Of a stretch of 64,000 nt of DNA, positions 33,893 to 41,409 are shown in pieces. A program made the translations under genes and the position numbers. The DNA is taken from NCBI GenBank assembly GCA_003524145.1, contig DODZ01000006.1:1-64000 (forward strand). The letters run 5' to 3'. Position 1 is the stretch's first letter. Each line of letters opens with the position of its first letter. The notes under the pieces were generated by a model. It was not told the DNA's origin. It made no database searches and worked only from the letters and a program-made list of their open reading frames with translations. Source of the DNA: Candidatus Apopatosoma intestinale (lineage in GTDB: Bacteria; Bacillota; Clostridia; Oscillospirales; CAG-272).

Positions 33893-35065
33893 TCAGAAAT
33901 AGCTGACCTTTATATGCTTTCCCATTTGCTTGAGACAAGCGGACAACTCTTCCACAAGATTCATTTTTATATTAAAGTTTATCGGCAGATCCGGATTCTG
34001 ATGTGCCGGATTTACAGCGCGGCCGACATAGAAATTTATATCAGTCGCCTCTTCAAAAAGCATACGGCAGATAAGCGACGCGCCATCGTGTCCATAGCTC
34101 CATTTTTCATAGAGCTTATTTTCGCCTATTGCATCCTTGGCATATTCCACAACGCGGTTTACTGTGATGACGCCTTCCGTAACGAGGTCTACGCCTTCAA
34201 TCTTTGCAATCGGAGGGATATCGGAACGCACGAAGCTTATATCCGCCTCAACCTTTTTGCCGAGATATTTTGCGGCGATTGACGATGTTGTGCCGCCGCA
34301 AACAATATGCTTGCCTTCCTTGGCGAAAAAAAGAGACATCATGCGGTTGCAGTCATCGCGGTCTCGCGGCGGACCGAAGAGAATATTCATCGGCACACGC
34401 TTACGTATTCTTATAACGCAGGCTGTGGCATCGTCGCCGGGGCGACCGCCGTAAAGCTTGTTCGCTTCATCTATGAGAATCGTCGACAGCGTTTTTGCCG
34501 TATAGCCGCCTGCCGCTGCCGCTTCCATAAATTCGATTATATCCTCGCGCTTCCATCCGAAGTTATATGCCAGTCCTATTCCGGCATGAGGACAACCATC
34601 GCTCATGGCTATAAATATATCGTCCTCCTGCAGCTTGATGACTGAACGATAAATTTTCTTGCCGCCGATGCTCATTTCCGTTTTGGGATAGTCGTAATTC
34701 TTGCCGTCACGAAGCAGAATAGTGAGAGGATTATCATATTGTATCAGCTCCATATCGCGGTTTTCGACGAGTCTCATAATGGTGAATGTGGAATATGCGA
34801 CACCTCTCACGGAGCATATCGGAAGCGTCTGCGCGATGGTTTCGACACAGTCGGTAAGCGAAAGTCCTTCCGCTACCATTGTGGAGATGATTTTGCTCGT
34901 CAGAGTGGAAAGAATACTCGCCTTGACGCCGCTTCCGAGTCCGTCTGCCAACACTACGACAGAGGAATCGTCATCCGGCTCAAGAATATCGACATGGTCT
35001 CCGCAAAGCTGCTCGCCTATATGGTTGATGCTTTTATAGCCGATATCGGCACAAAGATCATTCAT
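33893..35065 (-). CDS. SpoIIE-like PP2C-family protein phosphatase
   Basis: 390 residues from ATG 35065, which overlaps the HydS stop by eight bases. The SpoIIE/PP2C core is residues about 1-225: DHVDILEPDDDSSVVVLADG with the metal-binding Asp, DDIFIAMSDGCPHAG, and GRPGDDATACVIRIRKR. A C-terminal about 160-residue domain (FGPPRDRDDCNRMMSLFFAK, GGTTSSIAAKYLG) is specific to the hydrogenase-linked phosphatases. It would dephosphorylate Ser/Thr of an unknown partner, presumably under control of the sensory hydrogenase. Confidence 0.88.
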   Translation of the reverse strand: MNDLCADIGYKSINHIGEQLCGDHVDILEPDDDSSVVVLADGLGSGVKASILSTLTSKIISTMVAEGLSLTDCVETIAQTLPICSVRGVAYSTFTIMRLVENRDMELIQYDNPLTILLRDGKNYDYPKTEMSIGGKKIYRSVIKLQEDDIFIAMSDGCPHAGIGLAYNFGWKREDIIEFMEAAAAGGYTAKTLSTILIDEANKLYGGRPGDDATACVIRIRKRVPMNILFGPPRDRDDCNRMMSLFFAKEGKHIVCGGTTSSIAAKYLGKKVEADISFVRSDIPPIAKIEGVDLVTEGVITVNRVVEYAKDAIGENKLYEKWSYGHDGASLICRMLFEEATDINFYVGRAVNPAHQNPDLPINFNIKMNLVEELSACLKQMGKHIKVSYF

Positions 35066-36734
35066 CGGAAACACTCTCTTTCAGCTTGGTAAGGGCAATC
35101 TTTGTTTCCGCGGCGGTTTCGCCGAGAAGCGATGCTATTTCCTGAACGATACGCATCTGCTTATCCACGACCTTATCCGCGGTTTCTACCGTCTGATTGC
35201 GCTGTTTCTCGCGCTTTTCACGCTCTTTTTCTTCATCGGTGACATCTCTCATGATGCAGAGAAGCATATGATATGTACCGTCGTAAATAACGGTCTCTTC
35301 CACGTATCTGTCATACTCGGCAAGGTATGTTCTGCGGTTGCGGATGCTCTGCTTGCTCTCGAGAACCTCGAGAAAAGGCTTCGGCTCCAGTATACGCACC
35401 ACCTGATCACCGAGAATATCTGATGCGTGGCGTATATTGAGAATCTTCAGCGCGGCAGGATTTATCTGCTGAACCTCCAGCGCGTCATTGACAACGATAA
35501 GTGCGTTCGGAGTATTGGAAACGATGCAGTCGGAGAAGCTCTCGGCTTTTTCCTTGAGATAGGGCAGGCACATGGAGATTTCCGCCTTTCCGTGATAGAT
35601 GGCTATTGCCTTTTCACGACAGGTATCATAACCGCAGGAACCGCAGTTAAGCTCATCCTCCGGTCGATTTTTGCCCATTTTTTTGAGAATTGCTTTGATT
35701 TCCTCTTCCGAGGGAATGCCGTTTCTGAGCCCGATAGGCTCAAAGCGCTTTTTAAGTTCAAGCATATCGGGCTGCTCGATATCGAAATCTTCTTTGCCGG
35801 CGTAGTCTGCAACAGACCGGTAATCGCCCACGGGAGAGCGGTGATATCTCTCCATGGCAGGTCCGCCGATACAGCTGCCTGCGCATGCAGACATCTCGAT
35901 AAAGCATTTATGAACATTACCGCCCTCGATTTCCCTGAGTGCGGAAATGCAGTTTTCAACGCCGTCTACGGCAAGATATGTATATCCGGGTGCATTCTGT
36001 GCCATCGTCTTGAGGATGCCTCCCGTTGTAGGAAAGAAGCGTGCGCGGCTATGCTCGGTTTCGTCCATATCGGGTTCAAGCTCGATATGCTCGGACTTCA
36101 GCCAAGTCGTTAGCTCTTCGTAAGCCAGCACGGCGTCCACAATGCCTTCATAATGGTCGGCTTCGTCCTTCTTTGCGACGCAAGGACCGATAAAAACGGT
36201 TTTTGCTTCCGGATTTTTCTTTTTTATCTCTGTGCAATGCGCCTGCATCGGTGACATTATGTCGGCAAGGCAGGGAAGAAGCGATGGAAAATATTTCTGA
36301 ATAAGAAGATTGATTGAGTGGCAGCATGATGATATGACAACATCATGGCAGTCCTCCTTTAGCATTCTTTCATATTCTGTTTTTACTATCGATGCGCCGA
36401 TAGCAGTCTCCTCAGCGTCGGCAAAGCCGAGCTTTTTGAGCGCTTTTCTCATACCCTCAATGCCTATGCCGGGATAATTTGCAATAAACGACGGAGCAAG
36501 GCTGGCATATACAGGCGATCCCGACTGGATAAGTACCTTGACCTTTTCGGTCTCGTCTACAATCTGCTTGGCATTCTGCGGGCAGACGACAAGGCAATGA
36601 CCGCAGAGAATACATTCGTTTCCGATGATATGAGCCTGATTTCCGGAGAAGCGAATGGACTTTACAGGGCAGTGACGAATGCACTTATAGCAGTTTTTGC
36701 AATTTGATTTTTTCAGTGTCAGACATTCAGACAA
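35058..36734 (-). CDS. hydS: Sensory [FeFe] hydrogenase with PAS domain (HydS type)
   Basis: 558 residues, TTG start at 36734 with AGGAGG 8 bases away. Order: two [4Fe-4S] motifs (CKNCYKCIRHCP, CILCGHCLVVCP), H-cluster domain with SSCCHS (about 137), PCVAKK (about 183) and ACAGSCIGG (about 284), a Fe-S motif CGSCGYDTC (about 365), a PAS domain (about 410-500) and a helical tail. The Pro after the CC pair is His here, unlike catalytic enzymes. Group C proteins of this build are thought to sense H2 and signal; cotranscribed phosphatase supports that. Confidence 0.88.
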   Translation of the reverse strand: MSECLTLKKSNCKNCYKCIRHCPVKSIRFSGNQAHIIGNECILCGHCLVVCPQNAKQIVDETEKVKVLIQSGSPVYASLAPSFIANYPGIGIEGMRKALKKLGFADAEETAIGASIVKTEYERMLKEDCHDVVISSCCHSINLLIQKYFPSLLPCLADIMSPMQAHCTEIKKKNPEAKTVFIGPCVAKKDEADHYEGIVDAVLAYEELTTWLKSEHIELEPDMDETEHSRARFFPTTGGILKTMAQNAPGYTYLAVDGVENCISALREIEGGNVHKCFIEMSACAGSCIGGPAMERYHRSPVGDYRSVADYAGKEDFDIEQPDMLELKKRFEPIGLRNGIPSEEEIKAILKKMGKNRPEDELNCGSCGYDTCREKAIAIYHGKAEISMCLPYLKEKAESFSDCIVSNTPNALIVVNDALEVQQINPAALKILNIRHASDILGDQVVRILEPKPFLEVLESKQSIRNRRTYLAEYDRYVEETVIYDGTYHMLLCIMRDVTDEEKEREKREKQRNQTVETADKVVDKQMRIVQEIASLLGETAAETKIALTKLKESVSDE

Positions 36735-36736
36735 GG

Positions 36737-37003
36737 TTATTCCTCCTTTGCTTTTTGAACGGCGGGCATAATTGTCTTATCCCAAAATTCGCTGAAGCTC
36801 TCCGGCGTGATTCCGGTGAAAACTTCATCTCCGACAGTGACAGTAACGCCGATGCGGTTGCACCGACCTGAGCAGAACGCTCCTGTCAATACGATTTCAT
36901 CTCCCAAATTGTTTTTTTCTATTTTTTCCTGAAGCAGCTCAACAATTCGCGGTGCGCCCTTGAGATGACATGAGCTGCCGACGCATACCTCGATAAATAT
37001 CAT
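36737..37003 (-). CDS. Thioredoxin-like [2Fe-2S] ferredoxin
   Basis: 88 residues: CVGSSCHLKG at the N-terminus and CSGRC in the second half give the four cysteines of the NuoE/HydC-like [2Fe-2S] fold. It is followed after two bases by hydS and probably passes electrons to or from it. Sister of the preceding gene; the pair likely arose by duplication. Confidence 0.85.
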   Translation of the reverse strand: MIFIEVCVGSSCHLKGAPRIVELLQEKIEKNNLGDEIVLTGAFCSGRCNRIGVTVTVGDEVFTGITPESFSEFWDKTIMPAVQKAKEE

Positions 37004-37005
37004 GA

Positions 37006-37245
37006 TTATACCTTCGCTTTGATTTCTTTGTCAAAGAAATCCTTGACTGTTTCGGGTGTTACGGAGAAGAACTCGCCGTCAACCGTAACGCAGACGCCGA
37101 GCTGGCATTTGCCCATGCAGAATGTTCCGCCGAGCTCAACCTTATCGCCGAGTCCCGCCTCGCTTATATAGTACTGGAGTCCCTCCACTACCTGACGGGA
37201 ACCTTTGATGTGACATGAGGAACCGATGCAAACTGTTACTTTCAT
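37006..37245 (-). CDS. Thioredoxin-like [2Fe-2S] ferredoxin, second copy
   Basis: 79 residues with CIGSSCHIKG and CMGKC cysteine pairs, the same fold as the next gene. Two bases separate them. AGGAAG site before ATG. Such small ferredoxins regularly accompany HydS-type hydrogenases. Confidence 0.85.
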   Translation of the reverse strand: MKVTVCIGSSCHIKGSRQVVEGLQYYISEAGLGDKVELGGTFCMGKCQLGVCVTVDGEFFSVTPETVKDFFDKEIKAKV

Positions 37246-37266
37246 TTTAAAATCTTCCTTTCAATG

Positions 37267-38016
37267 TTATTCATAATCAACGACATTCACCCAGCTGTGG
37301 AGGAATTCGCGTTCTTTTTCGTTGCCTTTTACTGTCTGTGAAGCGGCGACTATCGGCATCCACTTCTGAATATATTTCTTTTCTATACAGCTCTTTGCAC
37401 AGAAAAGTTCGAGATATTTTTCGGCGCCGTTTATGTCGCCGTTCAGCCAGAAGAGCAGATATGTTCTTGCCGCGTCTGCCGAACCGTTGCCCTGTGTCGC
37501 ATGCGACCAGTCGAGGATATACGGCGCTCCGCCATCGGAAATGATGATATTTGACGGATTGAAGTCGCCGTGGCAGAGCTTGCTGTGCTTCGGCATATCG
37601 TCGAGCCTTGTATAAAGCTCATAACGCGTTGTCGCGTCGAAATCCGTCTGCGAAATTTTTCTGCTCATCTTGTCGCGCAGCTTTGTGAGAAGAGGACAGC
37701 GCTTGGACTGAACTTCAATTTGCAGATTTACAAAAAATTCAAGATATTCGTCTTTCTTTTCGGGGTTCTCAAGCATAAGCTGCGAGAGAGTTTTCCCTTT
37801 GATATAGTCGGTGACAATAGTCCATTTGCCGTCCATAAGCGTCACCTCATGAACCTTCGGAATATTTAGCCCCGTTTCTTCGACTCTTGCCTGATTAAGT
37901 GCTTCGCTCAGAACATCGGCTTTGGAATACGACGCATCAAATACCTTCATGCAGAGATCGCCGTCGCGGTATACCGTCTTGTTGTTTCTGACCGCAATTA
38001 TTCTATCGAGATTCAT
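37267..38016 (-). CDS. APH/ChoK-like phosphotransferase
   Basis: 249 residues, protein-kinase-like fold: an N-terminal lobe with KVFDASYSKADV, the catalytic loop LCHGDFNPSNIII (about 145) and ILDWSHATQGNGSADAARTY with the Mg-binding Asp. These are the APH family motifs; substrate unknown (small molecule or protein). First gene of the hydrogenase operon, 21 bases before the ferredoxin genes. A close paralogue is at 40430. Its ATG lies 14 bases from GGAGG, which instead serves a three-codon frame ending in TAATG at this start. Confidence 0.82.
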   Translation of the reverse strand: MNLDRIIAVRNNKTVYRDGDLCMKVFDASYSKADVLSEALNQARVEETGLNIPKVHEVTLMDGKWTIVTDYIKGKTLSQLMLENPEKKDEYLEFFVNLQIEVQSKRCPLLTKLRDKMSRKISQTDFDATTRYELYTRLDDMPKHSKLCHGDFNPSNIIISDGGAPYILDWSHATQGNGSADAARTYLLFWLNGDINGAEKYLELFCAKSCIEKKYIQKWMPIVAASQTVKGNEKEREFLHSWVNVVDYE

Positions 38017-38266
38017 TATTTATCCATTTTCCTCCTTGCAACCTTATCCATGCGCTTTTGCATGAATACCGGAAAATATGTATATTAGTTATTATTTTAT
38101 CAATTATAGAATACAACAGCGTAGAAAAAAAGGGAAGTGCAGTTTTTATATATCGGTATGGTATTTATCGATATAACCATGAACGAAATAAAGATCCGAG
38201 GTTTCGACGGGCGTATTCGGCTTGCCGCCCGCGGCTACAAGATGTGACGGAGGCGTGACGGCAGGC
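38017..38266. other. Intergenic region, operon leader
   Basis: No gene seen. On the minus strand a possible promoter TTGATA-17-CATATT lies about 38072-38107, and GGAGG at 38031-38035 stands before a minimal frame ATG GAT AAA TAA (38027-38016) that overlaps the phosphotransferase ATG. Confidence 0.3.
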
Positions 38267-39196
38267 TCATCTTCCCGCAAAAAGCTCGCGCTTGACACGG
38301 CAGAGCTCGGTTAAAAAAGCTCGGTCAAGCTCTGTAAGGTGATAGTCTTTTTTGTATATGATAAGATCCTTATAAACTTTATGATTTTCCGAGCAGTTTT
38401 TCTGTACGAGACCGAAGCGGCGGAGAAGCGACTGCGGAATCGGAGAAGCCCACATAAATGTATTCGGATTTTTGGAGAGCAATTCGAACTGACTTGCCCG
38501 CTCGAAAACAAAAATTCTTTTTTCCATTTCGGGCAATTCTTCTTTTTTTACCTCGGATAGAGGAAGCGACGGGACATATGGGTCGGCATGGGCTATCTCG
38601 ACAAGCTCGGAAAGATCGGAAAATCCTATATCATCAAGAGAGGCAAGCGGAGAATTTTCGCTTGTCACAAGCACATAGCGAAATTCGGTCACAAGCTCGC
38701 AGGAAAGTCCCTTGCTGTCCATCATATCCTTGTAGTATTTGTCATATTGCTCGGCATATCGTATGATGCCGAGCGAATAATCGGACTCGAGAATGTTTTT
38801 TATGGCGCGCAAAGCATTTGTTTCCTTGTAGAAGATTTCAAACCCGCCGCCTGTCGGCAGACTCGCTGAAAAGGAGGAAAACGCATCGCTTATATAGCTT
38901 GCTCTCGGGACAGAAATTGAGAATTTTTTCTTTTCCGAATATCCGCGGCGAAACATATTTTCCACGGTATCGACCTGTTTGAGAATGCTTTCCGCATATT
39001 TCAGAAACTCCTCGCCCTCCGGCGTGACCCGCATTCCTTTCGGAGAGCGTGCGAAGATATTTACGCCGAGAGATGCCTCCAGCTCCTTGATGCAACGGCT
39101 GAGGTTCGGCTGATCCATATACAGCTTCTCGGCGGCTTTATTGATGGAGCCGCTGGCGGCAACCTCGACCGCATATTTGAAATACAGTAAGTTCAT
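38267..39196 (-). CDS. LysR family transcriptional regulator
   Basis: 309 residues. N-terminal winged helix (about 1-60): YFKYAVEVAASGSINKAAEK, LYMDQPNLSRCIKELEASLG and IFARSPKGMRVTPEGEEF, followed by a helical linker and a LysR effector domain of the shorter, divergent kind. Its targets are unknown; it is not divergent from an intact gene, because the region behind its promoter is decayed. AAGGGGAG site before ATG. Confidence 0.92.
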   Translation of the reverse strand: MNLLYFKYAVEVAASGSINKAAEKLYMDQPNLSRCIKELEASLGVNIFARSPKGMRVTPEGEEFLKYAESILKQVDTVENMFRRGYSEKKKFSISVPRASYISDAFSSFSASLPTGGGFEIFYKETNALRAIKNILESDYSLGIIRYAEQYDKYYKDMMDSKGLSCELVTEFRYVLVTSENSPLASLDDIGFSDLSELVEIAHADPYVPSLPLSEVKKEELPEMEKRIFVFERASQFELLSKNPNTFMWASPIPQSLLRRFGLVQKNCSENHKVYKDLIIYKKDYHLTELDRAFLTELCRVKRELFAGR

Positions 39197-39246
39197 TTTT
39201 TCTCCCCTTATCCGAAATGTGACGGTATCTTATAAAGTACATTAGA

Positions 39247-39275
39247 ATTATATCAAAAAATAGCTGTTTTGTCAA
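39247..39275 (-). promoter_or_regulatory. Promoter of the LysR gene
   Basis: On the minus strand TTGACA, 17-base spacer, TATAAT, full consensus. Confidence 0.88.
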
Positions 39276-39423
39276 CCGAATTTGCAAAATGCGGCGTTGT
39301 TTTTCGGGTGCAAATATATGCATGGCGCACAGAATTTTCATGTGTTGAAATTTTGCTGTATTTATGGTATACTTATACCGAAAAAGCAAAAGCGATAAAA
39401 ACGGTATTTTTAACTTGAATTAA

Positions 39424-39605
39424 GAAATCGGTGCTACAATCTGCTCGGTTTCGGGAAGCTTCAACTGGCAGATAGTCATAAACAGCGGCGACGATTATAA
39501 ATTTGAGCTTGAAATGTGCGGGCTGACGCTCTACAGCAGCGAACAGAATCCGATAATGATACTCTCCGGCGATAAGGTGACGCTGACGGAAAAAAAGAGA
39601 CCAAA
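39424..39605 (+). pseudogene. Remnant of a Cthe_2159-like carbohydrate-binding protein gene
   Basis: A frame without start encodes about 60 residues, including VINSGDDYKFELEMCGLTLY and SGDKVTLTEKK, which I recognise as part of the DUF4353 beta-helix family (Cthe_2159, polygalacturonate binding). It is truncated at both ends and runs into unrelated sequence; a second short frame (39609-39737) follows. The rest of the 39197-39760 gap shows no gene. Confidence 0.5.
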
Positions 39606-39760
39606 ACAATGCCTTGCCGCCTTTCCGCGCTTGCGGTTTACCTCGGCTCAAATAATGCAAGCTTCTCGGCAGAGCAGTTTGGTGCATTTACGACAAAAAA
39701 TGATTTTGCAAAAGATATATCAAACAAAATTTACAAAAATTAAAAAATATTTAAAATGTA

Positions 39761-39789
39761 TTGAAAAACGTAAAGTTTTATGCTAAAAT
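39761..39789 (+). promoter_or_regulatory. Promoter of the HMA gene leader
   Basis: TTGAAA, 17-base spacer, TAAAAT; start about 39796, giving a 165-base leader. Confidence 0.7.
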
Positions 39790-39801
39790 ATGAGCGGATC
39801 G

Positions 39802-39905
39802 GAAAAGCTGCCTCTCGGCAGCTTTTCAAAGGGATAACAGTTAGTCACGGCTAATCGCGCAAAATCGATTGCAAGTCGCTCTATTGCGCCGAGTGGGGAA
39901 GTGAC
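39802..39905 (+). promoter_or_regulatory. Structured 5' leader, class not recognised
   Basis: Two elements can be folded by eye. First, GAAAAGCTGCC/GGCAGCTTTTC (39802-39827) with loop TCTC. Second, a nested pair of helices: GTCAC (39844) with GTGAC (39901) outside, and GCGCAA (39857) with TTGCGC (39884) inside, leaving internal loops GGCTAATC and CGAGTGGGGAA. It lies between a promoter and the HMA start. It may be a metal or cofactor riboswitch, or a decayed one; I could not match a known class. Confidence 0.4.
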
Positions 39906-39960
39906 ATACTGCTTTTCCGCTTGGGCAAAACGGCAAACCAAAAGGAAAGGATAATTTGAA

Positions 39961-40464
39961 ATGATTAAAACAATTGTAAAAATCGACGGAATGATGTGCG
40001 GAATGTGCGAAAGCCATGTGAATGACAAAATAAGAAACAGCTTCAAGGTGAACAGCGTGAAATCATCACATTCAAAAGGCGAAAGCGTGATTCTGACCGA
40101 AAGCAAGCTGAACGAAGCCGACCTGAGGGCGGCAATCGAGGAAACGGGATATAAGGTGCTGTCAGTTACATCGGAGGAGTATCAAAAGAAGGGACTTTTC
40201 GGTATTTTCGGAAGGCAAAGCGCCATGAAAACAGTTACGTATATTCTCACGGTTATACTTACCGTGAGAATGTCGCTGCTTGTCAGCCTCATGGTTTCAC
40301 GAAAAAACAAGAGCATAGATATGGTAGAGGCGCTGAAATGTCAGGAACAAGCTCTCGGACCGGCGATGCAAAAGCAAATGGCAGGGAAACAGCAATGCGC
40401 AGTTTCCCTGCCTAAAAATTATTTGCGTATTATTCGTAATCAACCACATCTGCCCATGAGATGA
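39961..40464 (+). CDS. Heavy-metal-associated domain protein fused to an FtsX permease tail
   Basis: 167 residues. Residues 1-70 are an HMA/CopZ-like domain with the metal motif MMCGMC, and KKGLFGIFGRQ near 80 looks like the usual end of a small HMA protein. From about 85 the sequence is instead TVILTVRMSLLVSLMVSRKNKSIDMVEAL in form: a last membrane helix plus the typical C-terminus of an FtsX/MacB-type permease. The tail then reads through the inverted repeat at 40380. I interpret it as a deletion-born chimera; the HMA part may still work. Confidence 0.6.
   Translation: MIKTIVKIDGMMCGMCESHVNDKIRNSFKVNSVKSSHSKGESVILTESKLNEADLRAAIEETGYKVLSVTSEEYQKKGLFGIFGRQSAMKTVTYILTVILTVRMSLLVSLMVSRKNKSIDMVEALKCQEQALGPAMQKQMAGKQQCAVSLPKNYLRIIRNQPHLPMR
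40380..40412 (-). terminator. Terminator hairpin of the second APH-like gene
   Basis: GGCAGGGAAAC and GTTTCCCTGCC form a perfect 11-bp stem about 18 bases beyond the minus-strand gene end; the tail is moderately T-rich. Confidence 0.6.
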
Positions 40465-41185
40465 GAAAATCCCTTTCATCAGGCTTTCCCTTGACAGATT
40501 GGGATGCAGCAACGATGGGAAGCCATTTTTCGAAATATTCCATTGGCGAGCCGTTTTTGCGGCAGAAAAGCTCGCGGTATTTTTCTGCCAGCTCCTTTTC
40601 ATCGGCAAGGCAGAAAAGCAGATATGTCCTTGCCGCGTCTGCCGCGGCATTACCCTGCGTGGCATGCGACCAATCGAGAATAAAAGGCACGCCGTCGCTC
40701 TCGCGGATGATGATATTAGACGGGTTGAAATCTCCGTGACAGACCTTTATGCGTTTCGGCATACCCGCAAGCCTTGTGTGGAGATTATATTTGATGGTCG
40801 CGTCAAGGTCTGCTTCGTCTATTTTGCGGTTCATCTTGTCACGCAGTTTATTCAATCCCGGTGCTCGCTTTGAATGAACCTCGCGCTGAAGATCGACAAA
40901 AAGATTCAGATATTCGTCGATTTTATCGGGATTTTCTTTCATCAGTGTGTCAAGCGTTTTTCCCTCGATAAATTCGGTAATTATAGCCCACCTTCCGTCG
41001 TCTGTCGTCGTAACGGCAAGTATCTTCGGAATATTGAGTCCCGTTTCCTCTACTCTTGCCTGATTTAAGGCTTCATTGAGGATATCAGCCTTTGAGTATC
41101 CGGTCTCAAAAACCTTTACAGCCCTGTCGCCGTCGCGGAATATTGCCTTATTTACTCTTTTTGCGATAACATTTTCAAGCTTCAT
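40430..41185 (-). CDS. APH/ChoK-like phosphotransferase, paralogue
   Basis: 251 residues with the same motifs as the 37267 gene (VCHGDFNPSNIII, ILDWSHATQGNAAADAARTY, ALNQARVEETGLNIPK), roughly two-thirds identical by eye along the whole length. This copy stands alone with its own promoter and an AGGAGG site. Substrate unknown. Duplication with the intervening DNA decayed is the simplest history. Confidence 0.82.
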   Translation of the reverse strand: MKLENVIAKRVNKAIFRDGDRAVKVFETGYSKADILNEALNQARVEETGLNIPKILAVTTTDDGRWAIITEFIEGKTLDTLMKENPDKIDEYLNLFVDLQREVHSKRAPGLNKLRDKMNRKIDEADLDATIKYNLHTRLAGMPKRIKVCHGDFNPSNIIIRESDGVPFILDWSHATQGNAAADAARTYLLFCLADEKELAEKYRELFCRKNGSPMEYFEKWLPIVAASQSVKGKPDERDFLISWADVVDYE

Positions 41186-41231
41186 GAAAAAACCTCCTGA
41201 TAATTATATTGCTATATTCTATGCTATATAT

Positions 41232-41260
41232 AGTATAACATACGAACATTGTATTTGCAA
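41232..41260 (-). promoter_or_regulatory. Promoter of the second APH-like gene
   Basis: On the minus strand TTGCAA, 17-base spacer, TATACT; CTATATATAG palindrome next to the -10 at 41224. Confidence 0.65.
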
Positions 41261-41330
41261 TATAAAATTTATTGTAAAAACAGGGCATATCAATAAAAAA
41301 TATCGAAAAAACATTTTTTTCCATAATATA

Positions 41331-41360
41331 TTGACACAGGTGAGAAAGTAATGATATAAT
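41331..41360 (+). promoter_or_regulatory. Promoter of the glutamate dehydrogenase gene
   Basis: TTGACA, 18-base spacer, TATAAT. Confidence 0.8.
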
Positions 41361-41409
41361 TTTATATAATATCATCTGAATTTTTTATTTTTTCCAAGGA
41401 GGAACTTTT

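Noticed and set aside
33149..34282. 377-codon plus-strand frame opposite the hydrogenase and phosphatase genes
   Set aside because: Spans the junction of two well-identified minus-strand genes; a shadow of their codon usage.
38190..38258. 22-codon frame on the plus strand before the LysR gene end
   Set aside because: No ribosome site and no recognisable features.
39802..39960. Cobalamin riboswitch before the HMA gene
   Set aside because: AAAGGGA is present, but the conserved B12-box and GCCACTG-type core are not.
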